A stretch of 64,000 nucleotides of DNA from contig NZ_PTJS01000001.1 in NCBI RefSeq assembly GCF_002941025.1, positions 3,472,001 to 3,536,000 of the forward strand, read 5' to 3'. The stretch comes from Streptomyces sp. QL37 (GTDB taxonomy: Bacteria > Actinomycetota > Actinomycetes > Streptomycetales > Streptomycetaceae). Shown one piece after another: positions 55,102 through 63,222 of this stretch (within the stretch, counting starts at the first letter, position 1; every line of letters starts with the position of its first letter). A program made the translations under genes and the position numbers. The notes under the pieces are model-generated. The model ran no database searches and was not told where the DNA came from. It saw nothing but the letters and a program-made list of their open reading frames with translations.

Positions 55102-56835
55102 TTACTTGGCGGGCTTCAGCTGAGTGAGCGTCTCGAAGCCGCCCAACTCCAGCCAGTTGCGCCACAGGGCCGGCGCCGTCTTCGGAGCCCCTGCGGCGTC
55201 CGACGGCCAGTTCGTCCAGGTCCCCGTGGTGGACTGCGACCAGAGGCCGTTGTACCAGAGCGGAATGATGGGCATCTCGGTCAGCTGGATGTCCTGGATC
55301 TTCGAGACGGCCGCCTTCATGCCCGCCGTGTCGTCGGTCTTCACCCCGCCGAGCTCCTGCACCAGCTTCCAGGCCTCTTCGTTCTCGTAGCGTCCGAAGT
55401 TCACCGTGTTCTGCTGCTTCTGGACCGGCAGCTGGAAGATGTAGTCGTAGTACGTCCACGGAGTGCTCGACAGCTGGCGCTCGTTGTTGATGACGAGGTC
55501 GAAGTCGCCCTTGCCGCGCTGCTCGTTGAGGGCGTTCTGGTCGGGGAACTCGGTGCTGACCTTGATTCCCGCGTCCTTGGCCCCGGCGGCGATGACCTTC
55601 GCCGCCTCCATCCAGTCGGTCCAGCCCGAGGGCACGGCCAGCTTCAGGCTGAGCGTGGAACCGTCCTTGTTCTCGACGAAGCCGTCGCCGTTCTCGTCCT
55701 TGTAGCCGGCGTCCGCGAGCTCCTTCTTCGCCGCGGCGGCGTCGTGCGTGAAGCCCTTCTCCGCGATGAGCGCCTTGTCGTCGAACTGCTCCCACTGCGG
55801 CAGCAGGCCGGTCGGGGAGGCCGGCTTGACCAGATCGCCGTACACCCCCTTGACGATCTTCCCGGTGTCGACGGAGGCGGCGAGCGCCCGGCGGAAGGCC
55901 GCGTCGTCCATCGGCTTCTTGGTGGTGTTGGGGACCAGCCAGGCGGTGTTGGCCGAGAGCATGTAGGGGGCCTTGTCGTAGTACGACACGACCTTCTTGC
56001 TCTTGACCAGCGAGGAGGCGCCGGGAAGGAAGTTGTTGCTGAGGTCCAGCTGGCCCTGACCCAGCTGACCGATCACCACTTCGTTGCTCGGGTTGGAGAC
56101 GTCGACGATGTAGCGGGGGGCCGGGGTCATGCTGAGCGCCTTCGTGCCCCACCAGTCGTCGCGCCGCTCCCAGACGACCCGGTCCTGGGACTTGCTCTTC
56201 AGCTTGTACGCCCCGGTGCCGACCGGCTTGTCGTTGACGCCGTTGAGGATGTCCTCGTCGGTGCGTGAGCTCCAGACGTGCTCGGGGACGACCGGCTGGC
56301 CGTAGAGGGTGAAGTCCCACTCCTGGTAGCGGGCCTCCTTGAAGGTGAAGCGGACCGTGGTGTCGTCCACCGCCTTCGCGTCGGAGAGCCAGCTCCACAG
56401 CGAGTGGAAGGCGGAGGCCTCGATCTTGCCCAGGCCGTAGGAGTACGCGACGTCCTCGGCGGTCAGCGGCTTGCCGTCGGCCCAGGTGACGCCCTGGCGC
56501 AGCTTCACCTCGTACGTCTTGTCGTCGGTCCAGCTCCCCGACTCCGCGAGCCAGGGCGTCAGCTTGCCCTCGTTCGGATCGAAGTGGAACAGGGTCTCGT
56601 AGACCAGCCCCTTGGTGCCGGTCGCGTGGTCCCAGTTGCGCAGCGGGTTGTAGTTGGCCGGAGGCCCCCACTGGGTGCCGGTCGTGTAGAGCGTCTCGTT
56701 GCGCGGCAGCGAGCCGCCCTTGCCGACCGCCCCGCCGGTGCCGCCCGCTCCCGAACCGCCTCCCGTGCACGCGGTCGCGGCGAGTGTGAACACGGCGAGT
56801 GCGGTGGTGACCCGCAGCCGGGTACGCGTACCCAT
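55102..56835 (-). CDS. ABC transporter substrate-binding lipoprotein, family 5
   Basis: The protein has 577 residues. A lipoprotein signal ends at the lipobox LAATAC (Cys near residue 23), followed by a Gly/Ser linker. The mature part resembles SBP family 5 (oligopeptide/cellobiose/mannobiose-type): KGLVYETLFHFDPNEGKLTP early and YDKAPYMLSANTAWLVPNTT later. With the beta-mannosidase downstream it probably binds beta-mannosides or related oligosaccharides. The ATG at 56835 starts the operon. Promoter and operator are seen upstream. Confidence 0.9.
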   Translation of the reverse strand: MGTRTRLRVTTALAVFTLAATACTGGGSGAGGTGGAVGKGGSLPRNETLYTTGTQWGPPANYNPLRNWDHATGTKGLVYETLFHFDPNEGKLTPWLAESGSWTDDKTYEVKLRQGVTWADGKPLTAEDVAYSYGLGKIEASAFHSLWSWLSDAKAVDDTTVRFTFKEARYQEWDFTLYGQPVVPEHVWSSRTDEDILNGVNDKPVGTGAYKLKSKSQDRVVWERRDDWWGTKALSMTPAPRYIVDVSNPSNEVVIGQLGQGQLDLSNNFLPGASSLVKSKKVVSYYDKAPYMLSANTAWLVPNTTKKPMDDAAFRRALAASVDTGKIVKGVYGDLVKPASPTGLLPQWEQFDDKALIAEKGFTHDAAAAKKELADAGYKDENGDGFVENKDGSTLSLKLAVPSGWTDWMEAAKVIAAGAKDAGIKVSTEFPDQNALNEQRGKGDFDLVINNERQLSSTPWTYYDYIFQLPVQKQQNTVNFGRYENEEAWKLVQELGGVKTDDTAGMKAAVSKIQDIQLTEMPIIPLWYNGLWSQSTTGTWTNWPSDAAGAPKTAPALWRNWLELGGFETLTQLKPAK

Positions 56836-56898
56836 AGCCCCTCCTTTTCCCCCGCCGTCCCTGCCTAGCGGAGTTACTGAACCGGGTAAGTGTCCGTG

Positions 56899-56927
56899 AA
56901 GGTATGGGGGCCCTGGAGTGCTGTCAA
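56899..56927 (-). promoter_or_regulatory. promoter of the beta-mannoside ABC operon
   Basis: On the minus strand TTGACA (56922-56927) and TACCTT (56899-56904) are separated by 17 bases. Transcription would start near 56892, about 57 bases before the lipoprotein gene. Confidence 0.7.
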
Positions 56928-56932
56928 GAGAG

Positions 56933-56946
56933 CGGGAGCGCTCCCA
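56933..56946. promoter_or_regulatory. CebR-like LacI operator
   Basis: The sequence CGGGAGCGCTCCCA contains the perfect palindrome GGGAGCGCTCCC and matches the established CebR box TGGGAGCGCTCCCA at 13 of 14 positions. It lies five bases upstream of the -35 element of the ABC operon and 113 bases before the LacI gene, so the neighbouring repressor can control both. Confidence 0.75.
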
Positions 56947-57058
56947 TTCCAGTTTTTTCCGGGGGTTTCGGAGAGGTCTGGACCGCGCGGGGGAAGACAG
57001 TGGTCAGGGGCCTGCGGCTATGATGCGCCCTGAACACGAACCGGTTAAGCGAGGTCGC

Positions 57059-58078
57059 ATGTCCAAGCACCGCCCCACGATCGCCGACATCGCGCGCCGC
57101 GCCGGGGTGTCGAAGGTCGCGGTGTCGTACGCCCTGAACGACCGCCCCGGGGTGTCCCCCGCGACCCGCGCGTCCATCAAGGCCATCGCGCAGGAGATCG
57201 GCTGGCGTCCCAACAGCGCGGCCCGCGCGCTCACCCGTGCCCGCGCCGACACCGTGGGGCTCGCGCTGTCCCGGCCCGCCAGGATGCTCGGGGTCGAGCC
57301 GTTCTTCATGGAGCTGATCAGCGGCATCGAGATGGAGCTGTCCACGCGTGGCCGCGCCCTGCTCCTCCAGGTCGTCGCCGACCCGGCGCAGGAGCTCGAC
57401 GTGTACCGCCGCTGGTGGGGCGAGGGCAGGGTGGACGGGGTGTTCCTCGCCGATGTGCGCTCCCCCGACCCACGCATCGAGGGCGTCGCCGAGCTGGGCA
57501 TGCCCGCCGTGGTGATCGGCCATCCCTCGGCGGCCGGGCCCCTCACCCCCGTGTGGTCGGACGACTCGGCGGCCCTGCGGGAAACCCTGGCGTATCTGGC
57601 CGCGCTCGGCCATCGTTCCGTCGCCCGGGTCGCCGGGCTGCCCGAGCTGATCCACACACAGCTGCGCGACCGCGCCCAGCGCGAGATCAGCGCCGAACTC
57701 GGACTTGACGAGCCGGTGGTGGTGCACACCGACTACTCCGGCGACGAGAGCGCACGCGCCACCCGCGGGCTGATCAGCTCGGCCGCGCGGCCGACCGCCG
57801 TCATCTACGACAACGACATCATGGCCGTCGCCGGGCTGTCGGTCGCGCAGGAGATGGGGCTGGACGTCCCCGGCGACCTCTCGCTCGTCGCCTGGGACGA
57901 CTCCCAGCTCTCCCGGGTCGTGCGTCCCCCGCTGACCGCGCTGAGCAGGGACATCCCCGCGTACGGAACCCACGCGGCCCGCACCCTGCTGGCGATGGTG
58001 GCCGACGGCTCCGCCCCCGGTTTCGAGGACGCGGCGGCCCGCCTGGTGCCCCGCGGCTCCACCGCTCCGCCCCGCTGA
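57059..58078 (+). CDS. LacI/GalR family transcriptional regulator
   Basis: The 339-residue protein has an N-terminal HTH (TIADIARRAGVSKVAVSYAL, then the hinge region RPNSAARALTR) and a periplasmic-binding-protein-like effector domain (LGMPAVVIGHP, IYDNDIMAVAGLSVAQEMGL, DLSLVAWDDSQLSRVVRPPL). It is divergent from the transporter operon, and a CebR-like operator sits between them, so it should repress uptake until a beta-mannoside or related sugar binds. The ATG at 57059 follows a GAGG site. CebR itself usually sits beside cebEFG-bglC, which are not here. Confidence 0.92.
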   Translation: MSKHRPTIADIARRAGVSKVAVSYALNDRPGVSPATRASIKAIAQEIGWRPNSAARALTRARADTVGLALSRPARMLGVEPFFMELISGIEMELSTRGRALLLQVVADPAQELDVYRRWWGEGRVDGVFLADVRSPDPRIEGVAELGMPAVVIGHPSAAGPLTPVWSDDSAALRETLAYLAALGHRSVARVAGLPELIHTQLRDRAQREISAELGLDEPVVVHTDYSGDESARATRGLISSAARPTAVIYDNDIMAVAGLSVAQEMGLDVPGDLSLVAWDDSQLSRVVRPPLTALSRDIPAYGTHAARTLLAMVADGSAPGFEDAAARLVPRGSTAPPR

Positions 58079-58248
58079 GCGGCCGGCGGACTCGGGGTCG
58101 CTCTCCTACCTCAGGACTACGCCACCGCCCGGCGGGTGCGACTCAAGAGGGCCCCGGGAACGGGCACGAGGGCTGACGCCCCGGCCCGGAACGGCGGCGA
58201 CGATGGAGGGGTCCCCGCGAACATCTCGTCCGAACCAGGAGTACCCCT

Positions 58249-59016
58249 GTGACCACCACCACCGTTCACCGCACCACCGCGGTCGCCGCCCGCGCGACGG
58301 AGCTGTCGAAGGTCTACGGCGCGGGTGAGACCCAGGTCGTCGCCCTCGACCGGGTGACCGTGGACTTCCCGCAGGGGGAATTCACCGCGATCATGGGCCC
58401 GTCGGGCTCCGGGAAGTCCACGCTCATGCACTGCGTGGCCGGCCTCGACAGCTTCAGCAGCGGCTCCGTGCGCATCGGCGAGACCGAGCTCGGGACGCTG
58501 AAGGACAAGCAGCTCACGCAGCTGCGCCGGGACAAGATCGGCTTCATCTTCCAGGCCTTCAACCTGCTGCCCACGCTGACCGCCCTGGAGAACATCACCC
58601 TGCCGATGGACATCGCCGGCCGTAAGCCCGATGCCGCCTGGCTCCAGAAGGTCATCGACATGGTGGGCCTCTCCGAGCGGCTGAAGCACCGCCCCACGGA
58701 GCTCTCCGGCGGCCAGCAGCAGCGCGTCGCGGTCGCCCGCGCCCTGGCCTCGCAGCCGGAGATCATCTTCGGTGACGAGCCGACCGGAAACCTCGACTCC
58801 CGCTCCGGCGCCGAGGTCCTCGGCTTCCTGCGCAACTCGGTGCGCGAGCTCGGCCAGACCGTGGTGATGGTGACCCACGACCCGGTGGCCGCCTCCTACG
58901 CGGACCGCGTGGTCTTCCTCGCGGACGGCGCGGTCGTCGACCAGATGCTGAACCCGACCGCCGACGGGGTCCTCGACCGGATGAAGGCGTTCGACGCGAA
59001 GGGCCGCACCAGCTGA
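58249..59016 (+). CDS. MacB-type ABC transporter ATP-binding protein
   Basis: This 255-residue ATPase is of the LolD/MacB/FtsE class. Walker A is GPSGSGKSTLMH, the signature LSGGQQQRVAVARAL, and Walker B FGDEPTGNLDSRSG. The GTG at 58249 has AGGAG seven bases upstream. It is followed 60 bases later by the FtsX-type permease, with which it should form an exporter or mechanotransmission complex. The 58079-58248 gap shows no clear promoter. Confidence 0.93.
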   Translation: MTTTTVHRTTAVAARATELSKVYGAGETQVVALDRVTVDFPQGEFTAIMGPSGSGKSTLMHCVAGLDSFSSGSVRIGETELGTLKDKQLTQLRRDKIGFIFQAFNLLPTLTALENITLPMDIAGRKPDAAWLQKVIDMVGLSERLKHRPTELSGGQQQRVAVARALASQPEIIFGDEPTGNLDSRSGAEVLGFLRNSVRELGQTVVMVTHDPVAASYADRVVFLADGAVVDQMLNPTADGVLDRMKAFDAKGRTS

Positions 59017-59076
59017 CGTCCCAGAGGCTGTCGCACCCCCCTTCCGCACTCCGAACTCCCCCCAGGAATTGACGAC

Positions 59077-61605
59077 ATGTTCCGTACCGCCGTGCGCAAT
59101 GTCCTTGCGCACAAGGCCAGGCTGCTGATGACCGTGCTCGCCGTGATGCTCGGCGTCGCCTTCGTCTCGGGCACCCTGGTCTTCACCGACACCCTCGGCA
59201 ACGCCTTCCGCAACCAGTCCGCCAAGAACTACGACGACGTGGCCGTGGCCGTCACGACCTGGGCGGAGCGCGGCGACGAGGAGACCCCCGCCATCGACGC
59301 GGCCACCCTCGAGAAGATCAAGAAGCTCGACGGCGTGGCCGAGGCCACCGGACGGGTCTCCGGGTTCGCCGGCGTCGCCGACACCGACGGCAAGCTCATC
59401 GGCAACGGCTGGTCCAACACCGGCTCCAACTTCGCCCCGGGGACGGACGGCAAGGACGCCCAGTACACGTTCACCGAGGGCAGGGGCCCGGTGGAGGCGG
59501 GCCAGATCGCACTCGACAGGACGTCCGCGGACAAGGGCGACTACCACGTCGGCGAGAAGGTGCGGGTCGCCACGAACGGGCCGGTGAAGGAGTACACCCT
59601 CTCCGGTGTCTTCACCACCGAGGACGGCGCCGTGAACGCGGGCGGCAGCCTGGTCCTCTTCGACACGGAGATCGCCCAGCGGCTCTACCTGCGGCCCGGC
59701 GAGTTCAAGGACGTCACCGTGACCGCCGCGGCCGGCGCGTCCGACCAGAGGCTGCTGGACGCCGTGAAGCCCCTCCTCCCCGAGGACGCCGAGGCCAAGA
59801 CGGGCGCGGCCCTCGCGGACGAGGAGGCCGAGATGACCGAGTCCGGCCTCAAGAGCCTCAACTCGATGCTGCTGGCCTTCGCGGCCATCGCGCTCTTCGT
59901 CGGTGTGTTCCTGATCGCCAACACGTTCACCATGCTCATCGCCCAGCGCACCAAGGAACTCGCCCTGATGCGTGCCGTCGGCGCCTCGCGCCGGCAGGTC
60001 AAGCGGGCCATCCTCCTCGAAGCCGGTGTCGTCGGCCTGATCGCCTCGGTGATCGGCTTCGTCCTCGGTGTCGGCCTCGCGACGGGCCTGCGCTCCGCGA
60101 TGGGCATGTTCGGCGGGAAGATCCCGGCCGGTCCGCTGGTCGTCTCCCCCACCGCGGTCGGCTCCGCCTTCGCCGTCGGCGTGCTGATCACCGTCTTCGC
60201 CGCCTGGCTGCCCGCCCGTCGCGCCGCCAAGATTCCGCCGGTGGCGGCGATGAGCAGCGTGCACGCGGTGGCCACCACCAAGTCGCTGGTCGTGCGCAAC
60301 TCGTTCGGCGCGGTCATCACCCTCGTCGGGTCCGCGCTGATCGTCGCCGGTGCGGCACAGGGTGACGAGAACGGCCGGTGGCTCCTCGGTGGCGGTGCGT
60401 TCCTCGCCCTCATCGGTGTCATCGTGCTGATCCCGCTGCTCTCGCGGCCGGTGATCGCCCTGGCGCGTCCGCTCCTGCGGCGCGTGTTCGGGGTCTCCGG
60501 CAAGCTGGCCGCGCAGAACGCGGTCCGCAATCCGCGGCGCACCGGGGCCACCGCCTCCGCCCTGGCGATCGGGCTCACCCTGGTCACCGGCATCTCCGTG
60601 CTCGGCGTCACGCTCGGCCAGGCCATCGACAAGATGACGACCGACAACATCCGGGCCGACTACATGGTCTCCATGGCCAGCGGGGACCCGCTCGACGAGG
60701 CGGCTGTCACCGCCCTGCGCAAGGCCGACGGCGTCGCGGCGGCATCCCCGCAGCGGTCCCTCTGGCCCTCCGTCGGTGACGACGTCGTCTCGGCCTCCGG
60801 AGTCACCCCGGGCGACGTCGAGAAGGTCTTCAACCTGAAGACGGTCTCGGGTTCGCTGTCGTCGCTGAAGGACGGCGAGATCGCCGTGGACCGCAAGACG
60901 GCGAAGTCACGCGGCTGGAAGACCGGTGACAGCCTGCCCGTGACGTTCCAGGACGACAAGAAGGAGACCCTGAAGGTCGGTGCTCTCTACGAGGGCAACG
61001 AGTTCCTCTCCCCGATGCTGATCCCCGAGGGCGTCGCCGCCCGGCACGAGACCCTCTCGGACATCCGCGAGATCTGGCTGACCATGGACGGCGGCCAGAG
61101 CGCCGCCAACGAGAAGGCCGTGATCGACGCGCTCGGCGACAACCCGGCGATGAGCGTCGTGGACCGCCAGGGCATCCGGGACATGTTCGGCGGGTTCATC
61201 AACACCGCGCTGAACATCATGTACGCGCTGCTGGCGATGGCCCTGATCATCGCCGTACTCGGGGTCGTCAACACGCTTGCCATGTCGGTCTTCGAACGCC
61301 AGCAGGAGATCGGCATGCTGCGGGCGATCGGGCTCGACCGGCGCAGGGTCAAGCGCATGATCCGGCTGGAGGCCGTCGTCATCTCGCTCTTCGGAGCGGT
61401 GGTCGGGGTGGGCCTCGGTACGTTCCTCGGCTGGGCGATCGGCAAGAGCCTGTCCGCCTCGATCCCGGGCTACGCACTCGTCATCCCGTGGGACCGGCTC
61501 GCGGTCTTCCTGGTGCTCGCAGGGCTCGTGGGTGTGCTGGCCTCGCTGTGGCCGGCCCGGAGCGGCGCGAAGCTGAACATGCTGACCGCGATCAAGACGG
61601 AGTAG
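59077..61605 (+). CDS. FtsX-like ABC transporter permease with two FtsX domains
   Basis: The 842-residue membrane protein has an N-terminal helix (LLMTVLAVMLGVAFVSGTLV), a large extracellular MacB-like domain, a first FtsX helix cluster (about residues 263-388; LMRAVGASRRQVKRAILLEA), another extracellular domain and a second FtsX cluster near the end (EIGMLRAIGLDRRRVKRMIR). Such proteins work with the upstream ATPase in envelope transport or mechanotransmission. Substrate unknown. A 46-bp perfect palindrome follows. Confidence 0.92.
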   Translation: MFRTAVRNVLAHKARLLMTVLAVMLGVAFVSGTLVFTDTLGNAFRNQSAKNYDDVAVAVTTWAERGDEETPAIDAATLEKIKKLDGVAEATGRVSGFAGVADTDGKLIGNGWSNTGSNFAPGTDGKDAQYTFTEGRGPVEAGQIALDRTSADKGDYHVGEKVRVATNGPVKEYTLSGVFTTEDGAVNAGGSLVLFDTEIAQRLYLRPGEFKDVTVTAAAGASDQRLLDAVKPLLPEDAEAKTGAALADEEAEMTESGLKSLNSMLLAFAAIALFVGVFLIANTFTMLIAQRTKELALMRAVGASRRQVKRAILLEAGVVGLIASVIGFVLGVGLATGLRSAMGMFGGKIPAGPLVVSPTAVGSAFAVGVLITVFAAWLPARRAAKIPPVAAMSSVHAVATTKSLVVRNSFGAVITLVGSALIVAGAAQGDENGRWLLGGGAFLALIGVIVLIPLLSRPVIALARPLLRRVFGVSGKLAAQNAVRNPRRTGATASALAIGLTLVTGISVLGVTLGQAIDKMTTDNIRADYMVSMASGDPLDEAAVTALRKADGVAAASPQRSLWPSVGDDVVSASGVTPGDVEKVFNLKTVSGSLSSLKDGEIAVDRKTAKSRGWKTGDSLPVTFQDDKKETLKVGALYEGNEFLSPMLIPEGVAARHETLSDIREIWLTMDGGQSAANEKAVIDALGDNPAMSVVDRQGIRDMFGGFINTALNIMYALLAMALIIAVLGVVNTLAMSVFERQQEIGMLRAIGLDRRRVKRMIRLEAVVISLFGAVVGVGLGTFLGWAIGKSLSASIPGYALVIPWDRLAVFLVLAGLVGVLASLWPARSGAKLNMLTAIKTE

Positions 61606-61610
61606 GCGTA

Positions 61611-61656
61611 CGCGGAAGGGCCGGTACCCGCAGCTGCGGGTACCGGCCCTTCCGCG
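61611..61656. terminator. perfect 46-bp palindrome terminator
   Basis: Two 23-base arms (61611-61633, 61634-61656) meet with no spacer, between the convergent FtsX and cyclopropane-fatty-acid synthase genes. In RNA the central bases would form the loop. Confidence 0.85.
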
Positions 61657-61664
61657 TTCCCGGG

Positions 61665-62969
61665 TCAGGCGTTCGCAGACGCCGTCCAGTCGCGGGCGCG
61701 CAGCGGCATGGCCGACCCGCCGCCGTCCCGCGGCCGGACCGCGAGGATCTGGTTGACGCCGATCTTGTTGTGCTCGAAGGAGAGCGCGGAGGCGGCCATG
61801 TAGAGCCGCCACACCCGGGCCCGTCCGGGCGAGGTGGCCCGTACGGCCTCCTTCCAGTGCTTCTCCAGGTTGGCCACCCACTGCCGCAGGGTCAGTGCGT
61901 AGTGCTCGCGGATGGCCTCGACGTCCCGGGCCTCGAAGCCGGCCTCCTCCAGGGTGGCGACGGTGCGGCCCACCGGGGCGAGCTCCCCGTCGGGGAAGAC
62001 GTAGGAGTCGATGAACTCGTCGATGCGGTAGGCCGACTCGTCCTTCTCGGGGCGGCGGGCGATCTGGTGGTTGAGCAGCCGGCCGCCGGGCCTGAGGAGG
62101 GCGTAGAGGTCGTCGGCGTACTCCCGGAAGCGGACCGAGCCCACGTGCTCGGCCATGCCGATCGAGGAGATGGCGTCGTACGGCCCGTCCCTGACGTCCC
62201 GGTAGTCCTGGACCCTGATCTCGATCCGGTCGGTGAGGCCCTCCTCGGCGATGCGCTTGCGCGCGAAGGCGGCCTGTTCGGTGGAGAGGGTCACTCCGGT
62301 GACGCGGGCGCCGTACTCACGGGCGGCGTGGATGGCCATGGAGCCCCAGCCGCAGCCGACGTCGAGGAGGCGGTCGTCCTCCTTGAGCCCGAGCTTGCGG
62401 CAGACGAGGTCGAGCTTGTCGCGCTGGGCGTCCTCCAGAGTGGCGCCCTCCTGCCAGTACGCGCAGGAGTAGACCATGGACGGGCCGAGGACCATCGCGT
62501 AGAAGTCGTTGCCCACGTCGTAGTGGTGGCTGATGGCTTCCTTGTCGCGGCGTCTGGTGTGCAGCGGCCCGGTGCGGCGGCGGACCTCCTCGGCGGGCGG
62601 GGGCGGCGGCGGATAGGGGCCGGCCAGCTGGACGAGGCCGCGGGCGAACGCCCGCACCCTGGGATCGCGGACGGGATGGACGGAGTCCTTCGCGTCGGCG
62701 CCCCGCTCCCAGAGCAGCGAGGCCAGGGCGTCCAGGGCCGCGTACAGGTCGCCGTCGACGTCGATCTCGCCGGCCACCCAGGCGCGGGCGAGGCCCAACT
62801 CGCCCGGCTTCCAGAGCAGTCGGCGCAGAGCGCGGCGGTGACGCAGGACCAGGGCGGGGGCACCCGGCGGCCCGGATTCGCTGCCGTCCCAGGCCCGGAT
62901 CCGGACGGGGAGGGGTTCTCCCAGCAACTCTTCGGCAAGAGCGGTCAGCCGCGATGCGGCGTCGGCCAT
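61665..62969 (-). CDS. cfa: cyclopropane-fatty-acyl-phospholipid synthase
   Basis: The 434-residue SAM-dependent enzyme adds a methylene bridge to unsaturated phospholipid acyl chains. Family features are ISHHYDVGNDFYAMVLGPSM, the SAM motif LLDVGCGWGSMAIHAA, and the MAEHVG segment with the bicarbonate-binding Glu. A Pro-rich stretch (PYPPPPPPAEE) joins the N-terminal part to the catalytic domain. The ATG at 62969 has GGAGG at about eight bases. The identity as Cfa, not a mycolic-acid enzyme, follows the length and motifs. Confidence 0.93.
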   Translation of the reverse strand: MADAASRLTALAEELLGEPLPVRIRAWDGSESGPPGAPALVLRHRRALRRLLWKPGELGLARAWVAGEIDVDGDLYAALDALASLLWERGADAKDSVHPVRDPRVRAFARGLVQLAGPYPPPPPPAEEVRRRTGPLHTRRRDKEAISHHYDVGNDFYAMVLGPSMVYSCAYWQEGATLEDAQRDKLDLVCRKLGLKEDDRLLDVGCGWGSMAIHAAREYGARVTGVTLSTEQAAFARKRIAEEGLTDRIEIRVQDYRDVRDGPYDAISSIGMAEHVGSVRFREYADDLYALLRPGGRLLNHQIARRPEKDESAYRIDEFIDSYVFPDGELAPVGRTVATLEEAGFEARDVEAIREHYALTLRQWVANLEKHWKEAVRATSPGRARVWRLYMAASALSFEHNKIGVNQILAVRPRDGGGSAMPLRARDWTASANA

Positions 62970-63165
62970 GGTGCACACCTCCGTGGTGGTGTTTCCGAAC
63001 GTGCCTAAATTCGCATATACGCACCCGAACCGGGCCGCGACACCTCGGGGCCGCGGCGAGGTACACCAGCGTCAACGTCGTCCCGCACCCGCGCCATCCC
63101 GCTCCAGGGCAATGGAACGGCAAAATAGCTGCATCCACCATCTAGTTGCGAGGGGGCCAGGAACG

Positions 63166-63209
63166 CCGAAGGGGCCGTCCGCACCACGGATGGCGGACGA
63201 CCCCTTCGG
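63166..63209 (-). terminator. terminator after NADH dehydrogenase gene
   Basis: A nine-base outer stem (CCGAAGGGG with CCCCTTCGG, 63166-63174 and 63201-63209) and inner GTCCGC/GCGGAC stem lie downstream of the minus-strand gene stop. Confidence 0.75.
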
Positions 63210-63222
63210 TTACGTACAGGCG

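Noticed and set aside
56933..56946. Calling the LacI protein CebR itself
   Set aside because: The operator is CebR-like, but the neighbouring genes are not cebEFG-bglC, and the protein could not be aligned here.
58117..60264. Long minus-strand frame opposite the MacB/FtsX genes
   Set aside because: Its protein is His/Gly/Asp/Arg-rich with no domain pattern; the opposite strand encodes clear ABC transporter proteins. It is a GC-skew shadow.
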